This document shows positions 1 through 8,300 of a DNA stretch of 20,737 nt, piece after piece. The position numbers were made by a program, and so were the translations under genes. Source of the DNA: Parvimonas sp. (GTDB taxonomy: Bacteria; Bacillota; Clostridia; Tissierellales; Peptoniphilaceae); contig JALEHY010000008.1 of the NCBI GenBank assembly GCA_022770425.1, forward strand, positions 1 to 20,737, in the 5' to 3' direction. Numbering within the stretch: the first letter of the stretch is position 1; each line of letters starts with the position of its first letter. The notes under the pieces are model-generated. The model saw only the letters and a program-made list of their open reading frames with translations, was not told the origin of the DNA and ran no database searches.

Positions 1-1
1 A

Positions 2-529
2 CAACTTGAAAAATATGCCGATGTAAAAGTAGACGGAGGAGTTTGGAAGTTTAGAAATTGGTATGTAGAAAAAGAAGATTCAACAGAAATAGTTGAAAAC
101 GAAGCGGCTGTTGACGGAATGGATTTGAATTTAGTCGGAGAGTGGGTGTTCGAAGAAGATAAAAAACCGGAACCAAAGCCTGAGCCAAAACCTGAGCCAA
201 AGCCTGAACCGAAACCGGAGCCAAAACCGGAGCCAAAACCTGAACCAAAGCCTGAACCGAAACCGGAGCCGAAGCCGGAGCCAAAACCTGAACCAAAGCC
301 TGAACCGAAACCGGAGCCGAAACCGGAACCAAAACCTGAGCCAAAACCTGAGCCGAAACCTGAGCCGAAACCGGAACTAAAGCCTGAACTAAAACCTGAG
401 TCAAAACCAGAACTAAAGAAAAAAGAAAGACTTCCAAAGACAAATGTACAAAGTACAATGTCTTATGTATTGATGGCTTTAGCAGGACTTGGCGGAGCGT
501 ATATTTCAAATAAAAAGAAAGAAGATTAA
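2..529 (+). CDS. C-terminal part of an LPKTN-anchored surface protein (SHIRT-like domain, KPEP stalk)
   Basis: The frame is open from base 2 to the TAA at 527-529, so this is the last 175 residues of a gene that starts upstream of the window. Before the repeats it reads G-V-W-K-F-R-N-W-Y and then D-L-N-L-V-G-E-W-V-F-E-E, a pattern typical of the end of SHIRT/MucBP-like stalk domains of streptococcal-type adhesins. Seventeen uninterrupted KPEP units follow (164-367), then KPEL/KPES variants. The end is a complete sorting signal: LPKTN (431-445), a hydrophobic stretch and a Lys-rich tail. It is therefore inferred to be displayed on the cell wall by a class A-like sortase, with the Pro/Lys/Glu stalk lifting the N-terminal domains from the wall. 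Ligand and N-terminal function cannot be seen. Its stalk and anchor closely resemble those of the next gene. Confidence 0.9.
   Translation, partial: QLEKYADVKVDGGVWKFRNWYVEKEDSTEIVENEAAVDGMDLNLVGEWVFEEDKKPEPKPEPKPEPKPEPKPEPKPEPKPEPKPEPKPEPKPEPKPEPKPEPKPEPKPEPKPEPKPEPKPEPKPELKPELKPESKPELKKKERLPKTNVQSTMSYVLMALAGLGGAYISNKKKED
164..367 (+). repeat. KPEP-coding 12-bp tandem repeat, 17 units
   Basis: Seventeen consecutive in-frame 12-bp units encode Lys-Pro-Glu-Pro, with synonymous variation (AAA/AAG, CCA/CCT/CCG, GAA/GAG). The unit length is a multiple of three, so gain or loss of units would change stalk length without shifting the frame. Confidence 0.95.
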
Positions 530-551
530 TAGACTTTTAAAGTGATATAAC

Positions 552-578
552 GGAGTATTTTTTAAAATAAAATACTCC
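552..578 (+). terminator. Hairpin between the two surface-protein genes
   Basis: GGAGTATTTT (552-561) pairs perfectly with AAAATACTCC (569-578) around a 7-nt loop. It begins 22 bases after the stop of the first gene. The downstream T tract is interrupted (TGTTATAATATTT), so it may be a weak terminator or a partial read-through element. No convincing promoter separates it from the next start codon, so some co-transcription is possible. Confidence 0.5.
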
Positions 579-600
579 TGTTATAATATTTGGAGGAGAA

Positions 601-3600
601 ATGAATAAAAATTTAAAAAAATTATTTTTTGTTCTAATATTAGGATTTTCCTTTGCAATTAATACATTTTTCGGAAATTATGTTAAAGCACAAACTAATG
701 TTTCGAATTTTGAAGAACTGAAAACGGCAATACAAAATAAACAGGATATATTTGTTACATCTAATATAGATGTTATGGAAAGTTTGGAAATTCCGTCTGA
801 TTATATCGGAACGATAGACGGAAACGGAAAAACTTTAAAGCTAAGCGGTAATGTAGAGAATATGTTTGTTGTAAGTTCAGGAGCCAAACTTAATTTTAAG
901 AGTATAGTTTTGGACGGTAACGAAAACGGACGATTAATAGATATAAAAGATAATTCAGTTGTTACAATTACAGAAAGTAGCTTGATAAGAGGAACAACCG
1001 ACAAATTTAATAAAAAGATAGAAAATGAAGTTAATAAACAACGCTATCAAGGAGGGGCAGTTTATCTTTCACATGCTACTCTTAATTTAGAGAATGTTAC
1101 ATTTCAACATAATTATACTAAATTGTCAACGCCAAATGTGGAAAAAGCGGGACATCTTGTAATTGCTGCTCATGGTGGAGCGATTTATTCTGCAACTTCT
1201 ACTATAAATATTAAAGGCGGAAAATTTTTAGATAATTACAGCGGAACTACCGAGAGCGGTAAAGGTTCAACCGGAGAAGGGGGAGTTATTAAGCTTGAGG
1301 GTAATTCAAAACTAAATATTGATATTTACCAAAAAGACGGACAAGAAATCAGAACATTGTTTGAAGGAAATCATGTTCATCATACAGAAGCTAATGTAGG
1401 TGGGTATCAAGGTGGAGCAATTGAAGTTACTCAATCATCGGTAAATATAAATAAGGCTGATTTTATCGTAAAGGGCGGATTTGATACCGGCGGAGCGATA
1501 AAATTTGAAGGAGCGGGAAGTGTCGACAATCATAATAAAATTACAAATTCGACATTTAAATTAGTTGGAGGACAACTTCCTAAAACTCCTGTTCCGTCAG
1601 GATATTTTGGAACATCGGGCGGAGCTATAATGACAGAAAATTCGTATTTAACTGTGGACAGTTCTACTTTTACAATGGAATCAAGTAAAAACGGAAATGG
1701 AGAAGACGTATATCCGAGTGTATCTTTTGCGGGAGGTCACATTGACGTTGTGGGCAGCGGAGAATTTAATTTATTAAACTCTACACTTAAAGGCAACGGA
1801 ACTGGGGATAATCTTGTTTGGAAATATAAATCGGCTAAATATGGAGGAGCAATAGCGTTTGAAAATAATTCATCAGTAAAATCCTTAATTAAAAACACAA
1901 ATTTTAGTGGATATAGTGCTGACCATACAGGAGGAATTATTTCTGTTTCACACAAAAAAAATAATTCTAATGAATTAGGAGAAGGGAATGTTCAATTAAC
2001 AATAGAAGACTCTACTTTAGATAATGCTCATGCCTTTACTTTTGATGACAATTCTTTAGGAGCCGGAATATTTATCGGAAAAGGTAATAATGTAGTTGTA
2101 AATAATACCGAAATAAAGAATATGTACGGAAATTTCGGAGCAGCTATATACAATAAAGGTAATTTAACATTAGACAAAGGAACTAAAATTCATAACAATA
2201 CTGCTGTAGCTGTAGCAGGAGGTCTATATAATGACGGTTATGCAAATATTAATAATGCAGATTTTTCAAATAATATAAGAAGAAGCAGATTTGGAAATTT
2301 AAACCATTATATTGAAAATGTGGATGGAGGACAAGAAAATAACGGAAATAATGTTTATGCAAGAAAAGATATCATTATAGGAAGTCAATCAACCTTTGAT
2401 TCTAATGATGTTCGTGTACTTGACGGACAATCATCTATTGTATTAAGCGGAAAAAGAAATTCTGTGATAAATGTAAGTATAAGTGAGGCGGAGAAAAAAG
2501 ATACGACTAACTATTACGGTAAGGAGTTGGTAGAAAAACAACATAGATATGTCGGTTATTTGGTTGGAAGAGAACTTAAAGATGCTGATTTAATTTCTGT
2601 TTATAAACCCGATGCAATGCCTACAAGTTATGAACCGACACCTGATGATGCCAAAAATTTTCATTATGTATCAAAAACTGTTGGATTAGAAAAAATTACA
2701 AAAGTAGATGATCATATATCCACAGGTCTTTGGGATTATGTGTTTAATCCCGAAAGTAAAACTATTGTTCTTGGTCAAAGAGCGAAGATGGTTTATCATT
2801 CAAATTTTGAAAAAGCGACTTTAAAAAATGCAATAGCCGATGATGAAATTAAAGGGCAAAAGTTAGAACAAATTTATACTTTTTATTCATCAGGAAAAGA
2901 AAGACCTAAAGTTTCGATAAATGATGAAAAAGCTGTTGATTTGACAAGATTGAATATAAAACCTGTTTTGGAAAATTATAATTTTAAAGATTGGTATACA
3001 TCTGATGCAAAAGACAAACCGTTTGAAAAGTATAACGATGACAAGAAATATGATTTTGAAAATTCAACTTTTACAAATACATGGCACAACAATTCTACAG
3101 ATGAAATTAGGGATATTTTAAACTTTGAAAGTAAAAATACTTTAAATACTTATGCTGTGTATGAAAAAGAAATAGAAAAAATTTCTATACCTGTAGAAAA
3201 GAAATGGATAGGAAAAGAAAAAGAAAGTATAGAAGTAAAACTTTTTGTAGGTGATGAAGAAAAGAATACGGTAACTTTAACAAAGGATAAAGAATGGAAG
3301 TATACTTTTGAAAATTTGCCTAAGTACAATGAAAACAATGAGGAAATTAATTATATCATAAAAGAAGTTTCTGATGATGATTACAAAACTGAAATAACGA
3401 AAGTTGATGAAAATGATATAACAAAAGGTGTTATAATAACAAATACTTATACGCCAAAAATGATACCTCTTACACCTGCGACTAAAGACTTAGTTGTAAT
3501 TAAACAGTGGTCAGGTAACGCTAAAGAAACTCGTGTGAATGTACAGTTATACAAAAATGGAATTGCTTTTGGAGAAAAAATAGAGTTAAATGAAGAAAAT

Positions 3601-4209
3601 AAATTTTCACATACATTTAAAGACTTAAAGGTATTAGATGAAATAACTCAAGAAAATGAAAATGAGTATATGGTAAAGGAAGTTGACTCTAAAGGTGAAA
3701 TTATTGAAAATCAAGGTGTTGCAAGTTTTGGAGAAAATCAATATAAAGTTTTGTATAATATAGAAAAATCTAAGATTACTATAGTAAATACTTATATTGA
3801 ACCAAAGCCAGAGCCGAAACCGGAACCAGAGCCGAAACCGGAACCAAAGCCAGAGCCAAAGCCTGAGCCGAAGCCTGAACCGAAGCCTGAGCCGAAACCA
3901 GAGCCAAAGCCAGAGCCAAAGCCTGAGCCGAAGCCTGAACCGAAGCCTGAGCCGAAACCGGAACCAAAGCCTGAGCCAAAGCCAGAGCCGAAGCCTGAGC
4001 CAAAGCCAGAGCCGAAACCGGAACCAAAGCCAGAGCCGAAACCGGAGCCAAAGCCTGAGCCAAAGCCAGAATCTAAACCTGAGCTAAAACCTGAACTGAA
4101 GAAAAAAGAAAAACTTCCAAAGACAAATATACAAAGTACAATGTCTTATGTATTGGCGGCTTTAGCAGGAGTTTGCGGAGCGTATATTTCAAACAAAAAG
4201 AAAAAATAA
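601..4209 (+). CDS. Cell-wall-anchored beta-helix/CnaB adhesin with KPEP stalk
   Basis: This 1202-aa protein starts at ATG 601, just behind GGAGGAG (592-598). Residues 1-30 form a signal peptide ending V-K-A. Residues about 32-620 are a Gly/Asn-rich, repeating strand-turn sequence (recurrent GGAI, GGAIY, NNT/NSTF) typical of right-handed parallel beta-helix (pectate-lyase-like) surface proteins; no polysaccharide-lyase catalytic set was recognised, so adhesion is likelier than enzymatic activity. Residues about 730-855 resemble a Listeria-Bacteroides (InlB B) repeat, with N-Y-N-F-K-D-W-Y-T and ending T-Y-A-V-Y. Two CnaB domains follow (about 861-951 and 962-1066), each with the expected Lys near the start (K-K-W, I-K-Q-W), a K-E motif and N-T-Y at the end, consistent with internal Lys-Asn isopeptide bonds. 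A KPEP stalk, LPKTN (1172-1176), a hydrophobic segment and KKKK finish it. Role inferred: host or matrix attachment; ligand unknown. Confidence 0.9.
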   Translation: MNKNLKKLFFVLILGFSFAINTFFGNYVKAQTNVSNFEELKTAIQNKQDIFVTSNIDVMESLEIPSDYIGTIDGNGKTLKLSGNVENMFVVSSGAKLNFKSIVLDGNENGRLIDIKDNSVVTITESSLIRGTTDKFNKKIENEVNKQRYQGGAVYLSHATLNLENVTFQHNYTKLSTPNVEKAGHLVIAAHGGAIYSATSTINIKGGKFLDNYSGTTESGKGSTGEGGVIKLEGNSKLNIDIYQKDGQEIRTLFEGNHVHHTEANVGGYQGGAIEVTQSSVNINKADFIVKGGFDTGGAIKFEGAGSVDNHNKITNSTFKLVGGQLPKTPVPSGYFGTSGGAIMTENSYLTVDSSTFTMESSKNGNGEDVYPSVSFAGGHIDVVGSGEFNLLNSTLKGNGTGDNLVWKYKSAKYGGAIAFENNSSVKSLIKNTNFSGYSADHTGGIISVSHKKNNSNELGEGNVQLTIEDSTLDNAHAFTFDDNSLGAGIFIGKGNNVVVNNTEIKNMYGNFGAAIYNKGNLTLDKGTKIHNNTAVAVAGGLYNDGYANINNADFSNNIRRSRFGNLNHYIENVDGGQENNGNNVYARKDIIIGSQSTFDSNDVRVLDGQSSIVLSGKRNSVINVSISEAEKKDTTNYYGKELVEKQHRYVGYLVGRELKDADLISVYKPDAMPTSYEPTPDDAKNFHYVSKTVGLEKITKVDDHISTGLWDYVFNPESKTIVLGQRAKMVYHSNFEKATLKNAIADDEIKGQKLEQIYTFYSSGKERPKVSINDEKAVDLTRLNIKPVLENYNFKDWYTSDAKDKPFEKYNDDKKYDFENSTFTNTWHNNSTDEIRDILNFESKNTLNTYAVYEKEIEKISIPVEKKWIGKEKESIEVKLFVGDEEKNTVTLTKDKEWKYTFENLPKYNENNEEINYIIKEVSDDDYKTEITKVDENDITKGVIITNTYTPKMIPLTPATKDLVVIKQWSGNAKETRVNVQLYKNGIAFGEKIELNEENKFSHTFKDLKVLDEITQENENEYMVKEVDSKGEIIENQGVASFGENQYKVLYNIEKSKITIVNTYIEPKPEPKPEPEPKPEPKPEPKPEPKPEPKPEPKPEPKPEPKPEPKPEPKPEPKPEPKPEPKPEPKPEPKPEPKPEPKPEPKPEPKPEPKPESKPELKPELKKKEKLPKTNIQSTMSYVLAALAGVCGAYISNKKKK
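3805..4062 (+). repeat. KPEP-coding 12-bp tandem repeat, 21 units with one break
   Basis: Two KPEP units, a half-unit (Glu-Pro, 3829-3834), then 19 further units encode the rigid stalk of the adhesin. The array also shows a longer-period pattern: blocks of several units with the same synonymous codons recur, which suggests duplication of multi-unit blocks. The half-unit interruption is a fingerprint of a past deletion or unequal exchange within the array. Confidence 0.95.
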
Positions 4210-4220
4210 AATTAATTTTT

Positions 4221-4246
4221 AGAGATACTTTTGTATCTCTTTTTTT
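4221..4246 (+). terminator. Rho-independent terminator of the adhesin gene
   Basis: AGAGATAC (4221-4228) pairs with GTATCTCT (4233-4240) around a TTTT loop and runs into a continuous T tract. It lies 12 bases past the stop codon and separates the adhesin from the hydrolase gene. Confidence 0.9.
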
Positions 4247-4325
4247 ATAAAATAAATCCCCGCTTTTTATACTTTTTTAGTATTATACAATTTGTAATTT
4301 TATAAAATGTAAATAAGGAGGAAAT

Positions 4326-5180
4326 ATGGAAACGAAAATTGATAAAATTATAAATTGGTTTAAAGGTAGAATCGGAAAAGTTATGTATTCTATGGAGTAT
4401 CGCACAGGTCCTAATTCTTATGATTGTTCAAGCAGTTTGTACTATGCTATTTGTAATGCATTTGAAATTCAAAACAAATATCCCGTAAACACAGAAAATT
4501 TACATGAATTTTTGCTTGAAAACGGATTTGAAAAAATAACCGAAAACAAACCTTGGCAAGCAAGACGAGGAGATATTTTTATTTGGGGAAAACAAGGTTT
4601 TTCATCAGGAAGTTATGGACATACGGGAATATTTGTGGATTGTGAAAATATTATACATTGTAACTATAGAAACAACGGTATTTCGGTAGATAATCATGAT
4701 AATTTATGGTTTTCGAGCGGAAAGCCGTATTATTATGCTTATAGATTTAATTACGAGAATGAATTTGAGAGTATGCTAAAAGTTTCTGAGCGTTATTTGA
4801 TTAATAAAAATTACAATATTTACAGTTTACCTGCTTGTTGTGATGATAAGACAATTATTGGAACAACTTCCGATTACTTAGGATTTGTAGTTACAATTAC
4901 AAGAAAACTAAAATCTTATTGGTACAGTCAATATTTGGGCGGTTGGGTTGATTGTAACTCTTTTACAAAAATTGAAACGGTTGACTTTGTGGCTAAAATT
5001 ATTAGGAAAAATTTTTCTGTTGATACTCTCCCTTGGGGAATGAATGGATTTACAACGATTTATAATACAGATAAACTTTTTGGACAAAAATTTAATTTAA
5101 CAGCTAAATATGGAGCTTATTACTACATACACAGTATTGCAAAATGGGTTGATGAAAAGGCATTTGAACTGAACAGGTAA
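4326..5180 (+). CDS. Phage-endolysin-like peptidoglycan hydrolase (Amidase_5/NlpC-P60 type) with SH3/GW-like C-terminus
   Basis: This 284-aa protein starts at ATG 4326 with AAGGAGGA (4315-4322) upstream. The N-terminal ~140 residues match the bacteriophage peptidoglycan hydrolase family (Amidase_5, an NlpC/P60-fold cysteine peptidase): Y-D-C-S-S-S with C34 as nucleophile, R-G-D-I-F-I-W-G (81-88), G-H-T-G with H99, and I-H-C-N-Y (110-114), whose H111 or N113 is the likely third catalytic residue. Residues about 160-282 hold two SH3/GW-like modules, the second ending G-A-Y-Y-Y-I-H-S-I-A-K-W-V-D, expected to bind the cell wall. The family cuts peptidoglycan cross-bridges or stem peptides; the exact bond cannot be told here. 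There is no signal peptide or membrane segment, unlike all large neighbours, so release would need a holin, lysis or a non-Sec route. No other phage gene is nearby. It is monocistronic, flanked by terminators. Confidence 0.85.
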   Translation: METKIDKIINWFKGRIGKVMYSMEYRTGPNSYDCSSSLYYAICNAFEIQNKYPVNTENLHEFLLENGFEKITENKPWQARRGDIFIWGKQGFSSGSYGHTGIFVDCENIIHCNYRNNGISVDNHDNLWFSSGKPYYYAYRFNYENEFESMLKVSERYLINKNYNIYSLPACCDDKTIIGTTSDYLGFVVTITRKLKSYWYSQYLGGWVDCNSFTKIETVDFVAKIIRKNFSVDTLPWGMNGFTTIYNTDKLFGQKFNLTAKYGAYYYIHSIAKWVDEKAFELNR

Positions 5181-5208
5181 AAAGACGTTGATTAACGTCT
5201 TTTTATAT
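5179..5208 (+). terminator. Rho-independent terminator of the hydrolase gene
   Basis: AAAGACGTT (5181-5189) pairs with AACGTCTTT (5194-5202) around GATT, with flanking A and T runs. It overlaps the stop codon of the hydrolase gene. Confidence 0.9.
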
Positions 5209-5267
5209 TTGTTTAAATTAATGAAACTGTCAATATTATAAAAAAACGATTTTTATAATCAAAAGTA

Positions 5268-5296
5268 TGTACAAATTTTAAAAAATATGTTAAAAT
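5268..5296 (+). promoter_or_regulatory. Candidate sigma-A promoter of the first subtilase gene
   Basis: TGTACA (5268-5273) and TAAAAT (5291-5296) are separated by exactly 17 bases; matches to consensus are 4/6 and 5/6. Just upstream, ATTATAAAAA (5235-5244) and TTTTTATAAT (5250-5259) form a perfect A/T-only inverted repeat that could be a regulator site. In such A/T-rich DNA chance matches are common. Confidence 0.4.
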
Positions 5297-5330
5297 TATA
5301 GCAAATTATTATACGGTAGGGGGAATATGA

Positions 5331-8300
5331 ATGAAAAGGAAGTTTCTATCACTGTTATTAACGTTTTCATTTATAGTTACAAGTGCAAGTTCTGTATTTG
5401 CAACAAATGACAAAACTTTTAACGGTAAAACTAAAGTTAGTTCTTCTTTTGGAAAACAAGATGAAGAAAAACAAAAAACTTTTATAGTTGTTTTAAAAGA
5501 AAATTCAAATATAAATTATGAATCTTTAAAAACAGCTGAAGGGAAAAAAGAAAGATTTGATGAAACTAAATCTTTAAGAGAAAACTTTAAAAAAGCTTTG
5601 GATGAAAAGACCATACCTTATGAAGTTTTATACGAATATGACTTTTTATTTGCCGGTTTTGCACTTAAAATGAGTGTTAAAGATGCTAAAGAAGTCGAAA
5701 AAATGGATTTAGTGGATTCGTTAGAAGTTTCAAATGAATATGTTAAACCGAAAGTACAAAGTCAGGACGGAAAGTTTAATCCTGAAGGAGAGAGAAGTAT
5801 TGATTCCAATAACCTTATCAAATTGAGTGAAAGTTTACAAAAAACACAAAATGGACAAGGTAGAGTTGTAGCTGTTTTAGATACGGGAGTTGATGTAAAT
5901 CATAAAATTTTAAAAGTTACTGATGTTTCAAAAGGTAAATACCCTACTTCCGAATCAATGAATGCTAAAATGCAAGAAGCAAAAATCAGTTACGGAAGTT
6001 GGAGAAACGACAAAGTTGTTTATGCCCATAATTACAATACTAACGGAACAAATGTAAAGGAAGAAATAAAAGAAGAATCTCACGGTATGCACGTTTCAGG
6101 GATAGCTGTGGGCAATCCTACCGAAAATGAAACTTTCATTAAAGACGGAAAAGAGATTCAGGAAAAAATGGTCGGAGTTGCACCTGAGGCACAACTTATA
6201 TTCATGGGAGTTTTTAACGGAGAAGTTACATATACTCACCTTTATGCAAAGGCTGTTGAAGATTCTGTAAAACTTGGAGCTGACAGCATAAATTTAAGTT
6301 TAGGTTCTGCAAACGGAACGGAAGCTCAAGTAGGAAAATCTATGGAAAAAGCCATCACATTTGCAAAGGAAATGGGAGTTATGGTTGTAATTGCTGCAGG
6401 AAATGACGGACATTTCGGTTACAGTAAAACAAATCCTCCTGCAACAAATCCTGATTACGGAACTTTAGGAAGTCCTGCTGTTGCAAAGGATTCTTTGGCT
6501 GTTGCTGCTATGTGGACAACAGTTGAAAGAACACATACTATAAGTGTTGTCGGAAAAGACAAAGTTATAAAAACAGGCGACACTTACTTAGGAAATGATG
6601 AATACGGAAATAAAATTTATGATTTTATAGGGGACAATGAAACAGAAAAAGATTTAGATGTAGTTTATGTCGGATTGGGACAAGAAACTGATTACAATGG
6701 AAAAGAAGTTAAAGACAAAGTTGCTCTTATTGAAAGAGGTGCGATTTCTTTTGGAGAAAAAGTTAATCGTGCACAGGAAAAAGGAGCAAAAGGAGTTATA
6801 ATATACAATCATAAAGCAGGCGGAGATGAAATTTTCGGAATGATTTTCGGAGAATATGAAGGTAAATTAAAAATTCCTTCATTGTTCATAGGAAATACAG
6901 ACGGAGAGTTTATAAAGTCAAATGCAAACAGTAAAGTTAAGTTCACAAAGTACTTAACAGCGCTTCCTTATGCTAAGGGCGGACAAGTAACAGACTTTTC
7001 AAGTTACGGAATTTCAACTGACGGAGAGTTTAAACCTGATATTTCTGCACCGGGTGGACTTATCTACTCATCAATAAACAATAACAAATATATGAGTATG
7101 AACGGAACTTCTATGGCAGCTCCTCATGTTGCCGGCGCTACTGCGATTATAAGAGATGCATTAAATAAAAGACATCCCGAACTTAAAGGTTCCAAAGAAT
7201 ATGATGTACTAAAAGCTGTTATGATGAGTACGGCAGATCCTATCGTTGAAGATGCTGATGTTGAAGAAAATTATTTTTCACCGAGAAAACAAGGAGCAGG
7301 AGCGATAAATGTTGAAAAGGCGATAAGTTCCGATTTGTATGTTGTGGATTCTTCAAATAACCCTAAGGCTTATCTTAGAAATGTAGGAAGTACATTTGAT
7401 ATAAAATTAAAGGTTGTTAATATTGGAAATGTTGAAAGAAAATTAAAATATGAAACGGTTTTAGGAACAGATGTTGTTAAAGACGGAAAATTTGAATTAA
7501 AAACAAAAACTTTAGCAAAAATTACAGGAAAAGAAATAGTTGTTCCTGCAAAAGGAGAAACAGAAGTTACTATTCCTATTGACGCAAGAAAGTTTGAGCC
7601 ACAACTTAGCTCACAAATGCCAAACGGATATTTTCTTGAAGGTTTCGTATTTTTCAATGACTCAGCAGACGGAGCAAAAGCGGTAAGTATTGCGTTTTCA
7701 GGGTTTAAGGGAGATTGGACAAAGGCTCCTCTTTGGGAAAAGCCTGTTTATGATTTTGATTTAAATAAAGAAGAACCTATTTATTTCAAATGGAACGGAG
7801 GCTACACTGACGCATTCACCTCACTTGCCACTCTTGAAAATAACCCTTATGCAAGAAGTAAAAAAGTTTTTGATAAACAAGGTCAAGAAATCGGAAGTTT
7901 TTATGGCAAATACGGAGAAGTTCCTCTTGGACTTGATATGAGAAAAGGGGAATTCTTGAAAGATAAGATAGCATTTTCTCCTAACAGAGACGGAAACAAA
8001 GAGTTGGTTGAATTTAAAGGAGTTTTCTTTAGAAATGCTCAATATATAATTTCAGAAGTTTATAATGAAAATAATGAAAAAGTTTATGAAAACGGATCAG
8101 GATATTCAGCAAAGAACAGTAATAATTACAAAGAAGATGCTCCAAGAGTAAACGCTATTGATCAAACAGCTTGGGAAGGACAAAATTTTAGCGGACAAAT
8201 TCTTCCTGACGGGAAATATAAATACGTTATAAAAGCAAACTCTGCAACTTTAGGTTCGGATGACCAACAACAAGTATTTGATGTATTGATAGATACTAAA

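Noticed and set aside
51..509. Long - strand open frame across the first KPEP repeat
   Set aside because: It is a mirror of the 12-bp repeat and encodes a low-complexity Val/Gln/Ala sequence. It has no ribosome binding site and the + frame has a clear domain and LPKTN anchor.
3805..4062. CRISPR-like look of the regular repeats
   Set aside because: The unit is 12 bp with no spacers and stays in frame within a protein, so it is a coding tandem repeat.
3779..4087. Open frames in other frames across the second KPEP repeat
   Set aside because: They read as Gln/Ser/Arg- or Ala/Leu-rich low complexity produced by the same repeat, with no start signals.
4247..4325. Promoter for the hydrolase gene
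   Set aside because: Several TATA-like strings are present, but none has an acceptable -35 box at 16-18 bases, so no promoter is called.
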